Below are positions 29,548 through 39,546 of a DNA stretch of 50,325 nucleotides, one piece after another. The notes under the pieces were generated by a model. It ran no database searches, was not told the DNA's origin, and worked only from the letters and a program-made list of their open reading frames with translations. The position numbers and the translations under genes were made by a program. The stretch lies in contig LT649269.1 in the NCBI GenBank assembly GCA_900128395.1, positions 1 to 50,325 on the forward strand, written 5' to 3'. The DNA comes from Stramenopiles sp. TOSAG23-2 (taxonomy: Eukaryota > Sar). Each line of letters begins with the position of its first letter. The stretch's first letter is position 1.

Positions 29548-31269
29548 ATGAAAGTTTCATATTTCCTACCCCCTACCCCCGCCGACTACGCGACCCCGAG
29601 AATTGATAATAATAGCAATGAAGAAGAAGAACATGTTGAAGAAATTGAAGAGCGTCCAGCTAATTTACCAGGTTCTCCACATCCATCATCTCGTTTACGA
29701 TCAAACATGGAATATGATATAAGTGCCAATCGCAATACAACATTGTCTCCAACTCAAACATTAATGGTTGATTTAAATGGTAAAACATTACTTAATTCAC
29801 CTTCTTCATCATTATTGTCACCATCTATTACATCTCCGTCCAATGAGGATGATGATACGGTTGTTAATAAAAGTAAGAAAAAATATAATAAGAAAAAAAA
29901 AAAGAAGAAAAAGAAGAAACCTAATAAGAAAGGTAATAATGATGATAATAGTAACAATAATGAGGAGCAAGAAGTAAATGACGATGTATCTTCAACTACC
30001 AATACTGCTAATAATAATAAGAAGAAGAATAAAAATAATAAAAATAATACTGAAACAAGTAACAAAACTGTTGATGCGTTACAATCTAGTGTTGATAAAT
30101 TAGATGTTAATACAGATGAGAAAAAAGATAGTAACCAGAAGAAGAAGAAGAAGAAGAAACCAGGAAGGAAAAAGAAACAACAGCGACAGCAAAAGATACA
30201 GAAAGAAGAGGAGAAAATTCAAAGTGAAAAAACGATGGACGATGCTGCTGCTAACAATGCATCAGTATTATTAGCAGAGGAAGAGGAGGGTGGTTCTGAT
30301 GTGAAATCTAAAAGTAAAAAAGCAAAATCAAAAGCAGCTGCTAAAAGAAGAGCTAGACAACGAAAAAGAGCTAGGCAGAAAAAACAACAGCAGCAGAAAA
30401 ACATGGAAGCGGAAGAAAAGGAAGGGACAAAGGGGTCAAAAACAGATGTAAATGAGGAAGAAGAAGCATCAGTAGAGCCTGAAGAGCCAGTCGTTAAAAA
30501 CGTGCGTTTTAAAGAAGTCATTGTACGCGAATTTGAACGTGAAATTGGTGGTGGTGGTGGTGTCCCTGGACAAGGATCATGGTCCCTTGGATTAGGTACA
30601 TTGAAAAGTGAATATATAATTGGTACTGTTGATGAATTTGAAGCAAGGCGTGCAAAAGAACTTGAAGATCGTACAAATGAATTATCGGATCCACATTTAC
30701 GAAAAATTTGTAATGGAGAGACTAGACAATTTAGCCATCGATCTGGCGCATCCAATCCTTTAATGGGTCGTCGTAGTGAAAAAGAACGGAAAGTAATATT
30801 AAAGGAAAACATATTAGGCACAGATGATGAAAGTATTCTTGTTGATGAAGATGTTTTTAATGAAAAAATAGCGGAAGATAAAAAGGAAGTATATGCATTA
30901 AGAAAAAGTAGACAACATGCAAACCAAGGTTGTGATTGTAGTTTGAGTAATGCGAAAAAAATTCCAACAAAAAAATTAAAAGAATTATTAAGATTCCATG
31001 GTATCGCATTTGATGAAGAGAAAGATAAAAAGAAATCTGTTTTGCAAAAGTTATATATTGAAGAAGTCTTACGAAAAATTGGTTCTTGTTGTGATAGAAA
31101 TTGCCAATGTTTTGTCCTCGGTGTGCCATGTCATGACGTGACATGTTTATCATTAACTGCTAGAAGAGCAAAAGATAAAATTAAATGTGCGAATCCAAAT
31201 GGTTGGTATAAATATGATCCGGATCTTGTAGAAAAACATCGAATGATTTATTGTGGTAGAGCAATATAG
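29548..31269 (+). CDS. Lysine-rich nuclear protein with CSRNP-like cysteine domain
   Basis: This 573-residue protein has an acidic/Ser N-terminus, then about 180 residues of Lys/Asn/Glu/Gln low complexity (about 105-290) including several poly-Lys runs that would act as nuclear localisation signals. From about 318 onwards a conserved part begins with VRFKEVIVREFEREIG and SWSLGLG, then a helical segment VYALRKSRQ, then a cysteine cluster (GCDCS ... CCDRNCQCFVLGVPCHDVTC ... KCANPNGWYKYD ... YCG). This order resembles the N-terminal domain of cysteine/serine-rich nuclear proteins (CSRNP/AXUD1), and the V-F-x-V-x-V-R-E-F opening also occurs in stramenopile proteins of unknown function. A zinc-binding transcription-related role is inferred. 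The call is moderate. Confidence 0.72.
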   Translation: MKVSYFLPPTPADYATPRIDNNSNEEEEHVEEIEERPANLPGSPHPSSRLRSNMEYDISANRNTTLSPTQTLMVDLNGKTLLNSPSSSLLSPSITSPSNEDDDTVVNKSKKKYNKKKKKKKKKKPNKKGNNDDNSNNNEEQEVNDDVSSTTNTANNNKKKNKNNKNNTETSNKTVDALQSSVDKLDVNTDEKKDSNQKKKKKKKPGRKKKQQRQQKIQKEEEKIQSEKTMDDAAANNASVLLAEEEEGGSDVKSKSKKAKSKAAAKRRARQRKRARQKKQQQQKNMEAEEKEGTKGSKTDVNEEEEASVEPEEPVVKNVRFKEVIVREFEREIGGGGGVPGQGSWSLGLGTLKSEYIIGTVDEFEARRAKELEDRTNELSDPHLRKICNGETRQFSHRSGASNPLMGRRSEKERKVILKENILGTDDESILVDEDVFNEKIAEDKKEVYALRKSRQHANQGCDCSLSNAKKIPTKKLKELLRFHGIAFDEEKDKKKSVLQKLYIEEVLRKIGSCCDRNCQCFVLGVPCHDVTCLSLTARRAKDKIKCANPNGWYKYDPDLVEKHRMIYCGRAI

Positions 31270-32486
31270 GTGTGGGAGAAAAACGTGGTGTGCGTTGGGA
31301 GTGTGGAGAGAGAGCGATTGGTGTGTGAATAATTTTTTTATCTTTGTTGTATATAATATTAAAAATATGATTTTTAGAAAACAAAAATACAAAAATACCC
31401 CAGAAGGAACTCATGCCTGAAATCTACCAGAAGGAACATTTCTTGAATTTCGTAAATTGTCGAATTTTAATATTTCAATATTATCAAGTCCGGTTGTTGC
31501 ATCATCAATATTAGAAGACTTCCTTTTTCGTGCTTTCATAGCAGCTTTATTATTATCATTTTGCCGTTCTGCTTTTCTCATTTCACCCGCAAAGCTACCA
31601 TTTAAAAATTTTATCGAAAGGCTCCTTTTATCGACGTTGTTAGAGATGCCACAAAAAGCGTTCATGCACTTTAAACTGTATTTTACAAACAAACGCAATG
31701 CAGAATACATAGAAATTATTGTCGTGAATATAAGAGTAACAGCAGCTTGGAAGCTATACTGAAATGTCTCAATTGTTTTCATTGAAGCAGGGTGTTTATT
31801 TAATCGTTTACATTGCCCTGATTTATTTTGTATTGTGCAAGGCAAATTTTCATATGGTAAAACTTTAGCATCAAGATAAGTAAGCTTTTCCGTGTATTTT
31901 GGCTTTTTTACATTTTCAAATTCTGATAAAAACACAGACGATGTGCTAGATGGATCATTTACAAATGGAAATGGCAAATCGTACTGCTTCCCAATTTTTA
32001 ATATAGGTTTTCCTAATATTGGAAAATCATTTAGTGCATAATTCAAATTAATGTTGACTATTTGTGATTTGATTATAATCTCTGATGATGCAAATGGTTG
32101 ATACAGTTTCTCTACTTCTATCAATAAATGTGTACTATCATCACGTTCGTCGTTATATAAAAAAGTTGTTCCACCATGATTATAATATCCTTTTAACTGC
32201 AAACGGCTATTCACAGATACGATTTTTTCATTAACATTATTAATTTTTGTAACAAATTGATCTTTTTGACTTGGCCCTTTGCTTACAAATATAGCTTGCA
32301 CTTTTTCATTAGTTATTACACAACCACCCCCAGATGGCAACCCACTGAAAAAAGGCTGTTTGCTTATTGTTTCTTGAAAATTGTTTAGCATATCGTATAC
32401 AAGAAGATTATATTTTTCACTGCTTTCAGATTCTTCTCGATATAGAAACATATGTTTTCCACAATCAAAAAATCTAGTTCCGAGAC

Positions 32487-32712
32487 ATTGGCCATTTATG
32501 ATACGCTTAGAAGAAGATATGATTTCCCATGCATCCAGGTTAATTAAATAATGTATTGCCCAGTGAGAATATCCGCTCGTATATTTTGTTGTATCCGCTG
32601 TATATTTTGTTGTTTGCCATTGGCCATTTATGATACGCTTAGAAGAAGATATGATTTCCCATGCATCCAGGTTAATTAAATAATGTATTGCCCAGTGAGA
32701 ATATCCGCTATC
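32487..32712. repeat. In-frame tandem duplication inside the membrane-protein gene
   Basis: A unit of about 94 bp (32487-32580 and 32619-32712, period 132) repeats the coding segment containing SGYSHWAIHYLINLDAWEI. The period is a multiple of three, so it adds codons without shifting the frame. Confidence 0.8.
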
Positions 32713-32718
32713 CAACCT

Positions 32719-33300
32719 ATATTTTGTTGTTTGCAAAAATCCATGGCTTGAATTGTATTGTACAAATCCACAATACTTATTTCCTTCCGTTACTAAAACT
32801 TTATCAACAATGAATGGTTCATTGTCTCCATTCATATTAAATCTTATTACAGTTGATAATGATTCCGATTCGGTATTATTGACTACTACCGCGCAGGTCA
32901 ATAATCCAATATAGGTCCCATTCTTAAGTTGATACTTTCCTTTAAATCCATAATTTTCAGTTACCTGATTGCAATAATTTTTACTTACAACAACCCCTTG
33001 GCCAATAAACTTATATATTTTGTTGTTTGCAAAAATCCATGGCTTGAATTGTATTGTACAAATCCACAATACTTATTTCCTTCCGTTACTAAAACTTTAT
33101 CAACAATGAATGGTTCATTGTCTCCATTCATATTAATTCTTATTACAGTTGATGATACCGTATTATTGACTACTACCGCGCAGGTCAATAATCCAATATA
33201 GGTTCCATTCTTAAGTTGATACTTTCCTTCAAATCCATGATTTTCAGTTACCTGATTGCAATAATTTTTACTTACAACAACCCCTTGGCCAATAAACTTA
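32719..33300. repeat. Frame-breaking tandem duplication
   Basis: Copies of about 296 and 287 bp lie head to tail and encode the ectodomain stretch FIGQGVVVSKNYCNQ through HGFLQTTKY. They differ by a 9-nt indel and single-base changes, and the period is not a multiple of three. Confidence 0.85.
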
Positions 33301-34042
33301 CCAGTATTTATATTCATTTTATATATCTTTACTGGCGTCAGGTAGGAAGCTGAAATAGCATATGAATTTTTTTCTGTAGAGTAAGTATTAATTATTTGTT
33401 TTGAACCAATACCAATCGATGATGATTCTTGCTTTAGTTTTGCTTTCCTAGATTTCTGTGATAATAAATTATAGTTTATCATATTAAGTCCACTTCCGAT
33501 ACCAAATTTAACATCGTTATAAAAGTAAACTGTGTTATTAACTTCGAAGACCTTATTCATCTTCGTCGATCCTATGTCCCCCCCATGTATTGTAACTTTT
33601 TCGGAGCAACCATAAGACGTAGCAACATCAATAAATGCATTTATCTCAGGGCAAATGTTCAAAGTAAAGGTTTCTTCATGTATATATGATTTGATATTAG
33701 TATCCTTATGAGATTTTTGACCCCACATTATGTCTTCATCGATTTTATTACTTTCAGGTTTATACTCCCCGACTAAACACCCATACTTTGAAATACACAT
33801 TGCTGATATATTTCTGCAATTTCCATCGCTAATTAATTCAGTCTTTGTTTGTGTGGTTGGAAATACAGTGTAATACATTAATATGGTATAACATATTACA
33901 ATAATTGGAAAAAATATAAATGATATCAATGCTCCAAAATTACTTTTTTCGATTAAAGTGGTTTGGAACAAATCTTTTCTCTTCGCAAATCGAAGCGTTT
34001 TAGCACAACATTCCTTCATCGTGTTGATAAGTTGAATTTCCT

Positions 34043-34723
34043 TTCAACAATATTGCATATCCTTGCACTTCTTCTACAACTACTCTCGTATGATGTAGTA
34101 CTATGCATATCTTTTTTGAAATCTATGAAAAGCAAAAAGATACTATATACGGCCGTATGTGCGTACAGTATGTCATATTGCCGTGTTTGTTGTTGTTGTT
34201 GTGATCCACTGTGCTTGGTATCTCCCTACTAATAAAATTCAACAATATTGCATATCCTTGCACTTCTTCTACAACTACTCTCGTATGATGTATAGTACTA
34301 TGCATATCTTTTTTGAAATCTATGAAAAGCAAAAAGATAATCTATACTACTACTACGTACTCTATATTATTATTATACATTATACGGCCGTGCTATTGCC
34401 GTGTTTGTTGTTGTTGTTGTGATCCACTGCGATGGTATCTCCCTACTAATAAAAAAGAGAAAAGCACGCAAAAAATGTCAAATTTTCCTATTTTTTTTTT
34501 TCCTTAAAAAAAAAAAATTAAAACGCGGTTCTTGATGTATATACCTATCTTATGAATATAGTGTTAGTTTGTATGGTATCTCCCTACTAATAAAAAAGAG
34601 AAAAGCACGCAAAAAATGTCAAATTTTCCTATTTTTTTTTTTCTTTTAAAAAAAATTAAAACGTTTCTTCTTGATGTATCCGGATCCTATCTTATGAATA
34701 TAGTGCACTAGTGTTAGTTTGTA
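34043..34723. repeat. Two successive tandem duplications upstream of the membrane-protein gene
   Basis: First pair: 34043-34237 and 34238-34451, beginning TTCAACAATATTGCATATCC, with an extra TACTAC/TATTAT tract in the second copy. Second pair: 34434-34574 and 34575-34723, beginning GGTATCTCCCTACTAATAAA, with different T and A run lengths. Both lie between 34019 and the small secreted gene; no gene was seen in 34020-34962. Confidence 0.8.
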
Positions 34724-34962
34724 CTTTATACGTACTTTTATAATTTTAAAATATTTTGGTAGCGTAAATATGTACAATAATACTACAAAAATATTTGTAC
34801 TTAAAATATAAATGGATTTTATTTTATAAATTTACAGTGTATATGTATTTGAATTATTTTTATTTATATAGAGCCTTTTTTCCCCAGTTTGATTGAAACA
34901 CAATAGTATATTACCATCTAACATTTGACATCCATTTCCATATACGTATCTTCTTCTATATA

Positions 34963-35328
34963 TTAAACTTGAATACCAAAGATCCAGAACTGAACGCCAG
35001 AAAACCCATCTAAATCATCAATATGTTTGTTGACGTAGTTGAATTCTGTACGGTTGCATGTTCCATTTTTCCAAGGGGGATTAGTGTATTTCCAACCTCG
35101 ATCTTTCCAATATGCAGAATCAAAACCACCTGGATTCACCAACTCTTGGCAATGCTGTTTTCCTAATGGGGATTGTGGATTTGTTAAACTCATAAGACAC
35201 TCGTTTGGTAATGTACAATTTTTATTGACTTGTGCTGTTGCCATAACCACGGTATTGGTAGTAGAAGCAACTAATAATACTATCATACATGTTAGTACTG
35301 CTATTATATTGTTGATTCTATTATTCAT
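34963..35328 (-). CDS. Small secreted protein, family not recognised
   Basis: This 121-residue protein has a clear signal peptide (hydrophobic stretch about 8-24, followed by TTNTVVMATAQ). The mature part has four Cys and two NxT/NxS-type glycosylation sites (NCT, NGTCNRT), and is aromatic-rich near its C-terminus (YWKDRGWKYTNPPWKNG ... FWIFG). It has no known domain that I can name. Its start codon lies inside the first copy of a triplicated AT-rich sequence (from 35315). The coding call rests on the signal peptide and Cys/Trp composition, unlike the chance frames around it. Confidence 0.5.
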   Translation of the reverse strand: MNNRINNIIAVLTCMIVLLVASTTNTVVMATAQVNKNCTLPNECLMSLTNPQSPLGKQHCQELVNPGGFDSAYWKDRGWKYTNPPWKNGTCNRTEFNYVNKHIDDLDGFSGVQFWIFGIQV

Positions 35329-36240
35329 TTTTTTGTATAAATTCGTATTAACTATTATTGTTCTGTTTTGTTTATTATTATTATAAATATATAATCACAA
35401 AATATAAACTAAATATTCTATTATTCATTTTTTTGTATAAATTCGTATTAACTATTATTGTTCTGTTTTTGTTTATTATTATTATAAATATATAATCACA
35501 AAATATAAACTAAATCTAAAAATAAAAATTTAAAAGAGATTATCTAACAACAACAAATAGAAAATTTTTTTATCCACCATGTTTCGTGTTTTTCAAATAA
35601 TTTTTTTAGTTTTTTTTAGAAAAACTAAATTTGTTTCGTAGTGGAAAAACAAACTGGTATTCTAAGTTTCCTTTCAAGTATAAATTGTTGATCATTTGAT
35701 AGGTAAAGGTTAGGATTAGGGTTATTTATATGCTAATTTGTAAATTGTAAAAAATTCACCTCCAAACGGCATATTTAGCAGGTGCACACCATTAACTCAA
35801 ATCGGCATATTTAGCAGAATTCTATTATTCATTTTTTTGTATAAATTCGTATTAACTATTATTGTTCTGTTTTGTTTATTATTATTATAAATATATAATC
35901 ACAAAATATAAACTAAATCAAAAAATAGAAATTTAAAAGAGATTATATCTAACAACAAATAGAAAATTTTTTTATCCACCATGTTTCGTGTGGTTTTTCA
36001 AATAATAATTTTTAGTTTTTTTTATAGACGAAAATTATTATGGTGGAAAAACAAATTGGTATTCTAAGTTTCCTTTCAAGTATAAATTGTTGATCATTTG
36101 ATAGGGAGAGGTTAGGATTAGGGTTATTTATAGGCTAATTTGTAAATTCACCGTTTTAGTTTCAAGTATAAATTATTGATCATTTTGATCGGTGTGAATC
36201 AATTCCTAGAGTACTTTCACTCAAACGGCATATTTAGCAG
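35315..36240. repeat. Large imperfect direct repeat (about 400 bp) with a third partial copy
   Basis: A block starting TTCTATTATTCATTTTTTTG occurs at 35315, 35415 and 35818. The second and third are long copies (35415-35817 and 35818-36240) that also share the block GTATTCTAAGTTTCCTTTCA and the words TTAGGATTAGGGTTATTTAT near 35713 and 36115. Divergence is several percent, with indels, greater than for most other duplications here. This fills most of the 1.4 kb divergent gap; no gene was seen in it. Confidence 0.75.
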
Positions 36241-36368
36241 GTGCACACCATTAACTCAAATCGGCATATTTAGCAGGTACACACCATTACTCCTCAAATC
36301 GGCATATTTAGCAGGTGCACACCATTAACTCAAATCGGCATATTTAGCAGGTGGACACCATTAACTCC
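36226..36368. repeat. Minisatellite, about 36-38 bp unit
   Basis: Four near-identical head-to-tail units built on CGGCATATTTAGCAGGTGCA followed by CACCATTAACTCAAAT. About one and a half further units lie at 35767-35816. Units differ by single bases. There are no unique spacers, so it is not a CRISPR array. Confidence 0.85.
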
Positions 36369-36450
36369 ACCCCTCCTCACAGTTAAAAACTTTTCAAACA
36401 AACTTGCACATATTTTTTTATATAACTAACTTTTATTTGTAAAGTGAAAG

Positions 36451-36706
36451 GTGAACTAAAAAAACATTGAAGAACAACAGTGAGAGAACAGTAATAAATA
36501 CAATATCAATTAAAACGTCTCCCTCTGTGTCTGCAGTGATTTATATATATATATATATTTGACTAGTATTGCTGCGTGTGAACTAAAAAAACATTGAAGA
36601 ACAACAGTGAGAGAACAGTAATAAATACAATATCAATTAAAACGTCTCCCTCTGTGTCTGCAGTGATTTATATATATATATATATTTGACTAGTATTGCT
36701 GCGTGT
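36451..36706. repeat. Tandem duplication in the promoter of the basic nuclear protein gene
   Basis: About 127 bp starting GTGAACTAAAAAAACATTGA is present twice (36451-36577 and 36578-36706), each copy ending with a TA run and GACTAGTATTGCTGCGTGT. The copies are essentially identical. Confidence 0.85.
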
Positions 36707-36754
36707 TTGAAAATTAAAACAAGTTATTATAAATAAAAAAAAAATAAAAACACA

Positions 36755-37852
36755 ATGTCATTAATAATAGCAGAACAACCAGAACAAGTCTTTTTTAAAG
36801 ATGAAGGTGGTAAGAAAAATTTTTTAAAAACTTTCGTGAAATATAAAAGTACTAGTAAGAAAAAGAAATTCAACAAACATATACCGATGACAGCTACGTT
36901 ATATTATGAAAGTGGCATGCCAGTCGAATCAAATGATCAAGATATATTAAAAGTAAAAGATTCTGAAAAAAAAGCAGGTATTATGTTAGATCCAAATAAA
37001 GCTACTGGTAATATAATATATTTTCGTATTGAAAAAGTTAGTAGACGTAAAGACAATCAAAAATTTATGTTACAGTTAGCAGTAGATCAAAATTATCCAG
37101 GTGCAGATGAATTCAAAGGCATTGAACCAGCTATGACTTGCCCTATTAATGTTTTGTCTAAAAGAAAAATACCAGCACATTTACGTTCCGATCCAGATGC
37201 GATTGCAGAATTGAAACGGAAACGGAAACGACCTCGTAGTCAAAGTATGCATACGGATAGTGTAAATAATAATAACAATAATATATTTAATAAGAAAATT
37301 GAAAAGAAAATAGATCACATGGCAAAGACCATGGAAGAATTGCGAAATGTCGTTGGTAGTCAATCAAATACAATACGTGATTTAGTTGAATTGAATTATT
37401 ATTTAAAAGCTCAATTAGAATCATTAATTACTACGTTAGGTCCACAATCATCAGTAGATTTAACACAATTAAATGGTATTCGAAATAACGATTCTGTATT
37501 AGGTCCTAAACGTAGTACAAGTGCAATGTCTACTGGAAGCATGACTGGTGGTGGAATGTACAGGGCAACGACGCCACAAATCGGTAATTCTAGTACGGAT
37601 CTAGCCATAAGCCCTGTAGGTGGGCCAGCACAAAGCCCATTGGATTGGGTCAATCAAGTTGGATCAAATAAAAATGGAAACACTGTAAATAATAATAGTA
37701 AAATGAATAGTAACGGCGGTAGAGCATCTAATCTTAGCCATTTATCTACCAAGCCTGGTGGTGTGCGAAGATTAAAATCATCAGATCAATTATGGAATTT
37801 TGGTGTACCAGGTGGTAGTAGATCTCCTTTTAATTTAGAAAAGTTGGAATAA
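36755..37852 (+). CDS. Basic nuclear protein with conserved beta-rich N-terminal domain, function unknown
   Basis: In this 365-residue protein, residues about 20-145 form a compact, mostly beta-strand-like region (TATLYYESGMPVES, then IIYFRIEKVSRRKDNQKFML, then TCPINVLSKRK). It is followed by a strong nuclear localisation signal (KRKRKRPR, about 155-162), a short coiled coil (about 180-225, MAKTMEELRNVVGSQSNTI) and a Gly/Ser/Asn-rich tail. The first part recalls domains found in oomycete and other stramenopile nuclear proteins of unknown function with a VSKRK-type end, but I cannot name a family. A DNA-binding or chromatin role is an inference from the NLS and layout only. Confidence 0.65.
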   Translation: MSLIIAEQPEQVFFKDEGGKKNFLKTFVKYKSTSKKKKFNKHIPMTATLYYESGMPVESNDQDILKVKDSEKKAGIMLDPNKATGNIIYFRIEKVSRRKDNQKFMLQLAVDQNYPGADEFKGIEPAMTCPINVLSKRKIPAHLRSDPDAIAELKRKRKRPRSQSMHTDSVNNNNNNIFNKKIEKKIDHMAKTMEELRNVVGSQSNTIRDLVELNYYLKAQLESLITTLGPQSSVDLTQLNGIRNNDSVLGPKRSTSAMSTGSMTGGGMYRATTPQIGNSSTDLAISPVGGPAQSPLDWVNQVGSNKNGNTVNNNSKMNSNGGRASNLSHLSTKPGGVRRLKSSDQLWNFGVPGGSRSPFNLEKLE

Positions 37853-37916
37853 ATATATATATATATCGTTGTTTGTTGTTTCTATTCCATGAGACGTGTG
37901 TTTACATATGAAAAAA

Positions 37917-38371
37917 TACGGGGGGTAAAGAAAAATAAAGAGAGAGAGCGGACTGTATCGCCAGTAAAACACATATAATGAATGGAATGGAAAAATATGG
38001 ATAACAAAAAAATAATACAGTGTTTTGAGTTTTGATAATTGGAGCTGGGAAAGGTTTTTCTGGAAAAGGACGACATTTTTTAAAATTTAAAATATTTTTT
38101 ACTACATGTTATATATGATAATATATTACACACGTTTTTGTTTGATGGGACGATTTTTGGAAGATCACGAGCGAGGACAAGAAGATATATTGTTTTTTTT
38201 TAATTCTTCGTGTCGTCGCCCCCGTTGTAGTACTAAACGTGTCTCGTCTGCACACTCTAAGCCAGTACATTTTTTAGTGTACAAATATAAATTTTAAAAT
38301 TTATTTACAAAAATAATCTTAGTACGATTCGTATCATATTAAAATATATCTCTTTTACTAAATACACACAT
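37917..38371 (+). repeat. Inverted repeat, left arm (about 455 bp)
   Basis: This is a near-identical reverse complement of 41335-41790. It begins at TACGGGGGGTAAAG, which equals the last codons and stop of CEP20 as annotated, and runs to the SPT4 3' end. It fills the convergent gap between the basic nuclear protein gene and SPT4. The 63-codon frame inside it has no protein features. Confidence 0.88.
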
Positions 38372-38380
38372 ATAATACAT

Positions 38381-38821
38381 TTATTTTAACTGGTCTTCCA
38401 TTGTTGCAGTGACTATGCTCTGTTGCTTAGTTATCCAATCTACATTGTTATGTTCTAAATCTTGTTTTAAATTTGGACCTGGCTCTTCATTTACTTTTTG
38501 TGCATATGCACCTGGTCGTAATGTTGAACAACCTTGCCACCTAGCAACCCATGATTTGTCTGTATCCATAATACATACTACACCTTCAAAATTTGGTGTA
38601 AGTATCTCTTGTAACATTTTGTGTTGATCTCCAAAATATTCCTCGCATACTTTTCTTCCATTTGTAATATCTTCATAACATGATTCACATCCAGTATCAG
38701 CAAATTGACTAACTGTTTTAATTCTTGCACATACACGACAAGCCACTAAACCTCTTATACTACTTGGTAATTCTGCATATGGTTTTTTTGGTTGTTCCTG
38801 TGTTTGTTCAAACATATTCAT
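38381..38821 (-). CDS. SPT4: Transcription elongation factor SPT4
   Basis: The 146-residue protein has a four-cysteine zinc ribbon: ACRVCARIKT and GCESCYE are the two Cys pairs. The C-terminal half carries the signature NFEGVVCIMDTDKSWVARWQ and RPGAYA that is highly conserved in SPT4. SPT4 binds SPT5 to form the DSIF complex, which clamps RNA polymerase II during elongation. The C-terminal tail after residue 115 is longer than in the yeast and animal proteins. Start at 38821; MNM offers a second ATG two codons later. It converges with the basic nuclear protein gene, separated by the inverted-repeat arm. Confidence 0.93.
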   Translation of the reverse strand: MNMFEQTQEQPKKPYAELPSSIRGLVACRVCARIKTVSQFADTGCESCYEDITNGRKVCEEYFGDQHKMLQEILTPNFEGVVCIMDTDKSWVARWQGCSTLRPGAYAQKVNEEPGPNLKQDLEHNNVDWITKQQSIVTATMEDQLK

Positions 38822-38859
38822 CTTGATGACGCTATTATTTATATATATATGTATGCCTA

Positions 38860-39029
38860 TTGATTTGCTTTATACAATGAGAGGAGACTATACAATGGAA
38901 TGAAATGAGATAGTAATATCACCAGTGATGTGATGTGTATCTATCAATTTGCTTTATACAATGAGAGGAGACTATACAATGGAATGAAATGAGATAGTAA
39001 TATCACCAGTGATGTGATGTGTATCTATC
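38860..39029. repeat. Tandem duplication upstream of SPT4
   Basis: About 85 bp containing GCTTTATACAATGAGAGGAG is repeated directly (about 38860-38944 and 38945-39029), identical or nearly so. Confidence 0.85.
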
Positions 39030-39345
39030 AATCATCTATTCCGATGAATATGTATCAAATATATATATATATTGAGTTTTCCATTCATATATTCATACAT
39101 TATTAGATGGTGGTGGGCACGTGGGTGGTGTGGCAATATTATTAAATATATAAGATTGGGCTTACTATAGCATAGGAATAGCATTCAGTCAAGGTGGTAG
39201 ACCTAATTAGGACACCAAAACAGAATAAGGGGATGCCAGCAGCTAAAAGCATAATGTTGTGCAAAATTGCATTCAGATTTCATTATAAGTCAAGGCCTTA
39301 CCAGCAACAATACTACTTCTTTGCATCTTCCTTCTTTTGTGCGGG

Positions 39346-39462
39346 TGAAGCCAACGACGGGTGAAGAAGTAGAAAGTAATTGCGGTCTAACAACACCCGC
39401 GCGGCTGAAGCCAACGACGGGTGAAGAAGTAGAAAGTAATTGCGGTCTAACAACACCCTCGC
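39346..39462. repeat. 60 bp tandem repeat
   Basis: GGTGAAGAAGTAGAAAGTAA and flanking bases occur twice at an exact 60 bp period (39346-39405 and 39406-39462). The segment is less AT-rich than its surroundings and lies between SPT4 and the copia fragment. Confidence 0.85.
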
Positions 39463-39546
39463 TGTTTCATCTTTGTCTTCTTGTTCACAAAGTTTAATCC
39501 AATAACTAATATCACTAAAACCTTTTTTGGTTGTGGTAAAACTTCC

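Larger units (their letters stand above)
31411..34019 (-). pseudogene. Double-membrane-anchored surface protein interrupted by tandem duplications
   Basis: Two overlapping minus-strand frames (34019 to 32985 and 33069 to 31411) are parts of one gene. The N-terminal part has a membrane helix (about 28-52) and a Cys-bearing ectodomain. The C-terminal part has a second helix near its end (VTLIFTTIISMYSALRLFV) and a basic tail. A 287-296 bp tandem duplication (32719-33016 and 33017-33300) throws the frame out at the junction; the two copies differ by a 9-nt indel and several substitutions. A second, in-frame duplication lies at 32487-32712. Without the first duplication, one frame of roughly 800 codons would be expected. 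Either the assembly has placed two alleles in a row or this copy is broken. I do not recognise the family. Confidence 0.6.

Noticed and set aside
29754-30065. Leu/Phe-rich frame opposite the poly-lysine region
   Set aside because: It is the antisense shadow of Lys/Asn codons in the 29548-31269 gene.
36226-36368. CRISPR-like array
   Set aside because: The units are directly joined, there are no unique spacers, and the DNA is eukaryotic. It is a minisatellite.
38106-38297. 63-codon plus-strand frame inside the inverted-repeat arm
   Set aside because: No protein features, and the other copy of the same arm (41335-41790) does not support it. It is 3' flanking DNA.
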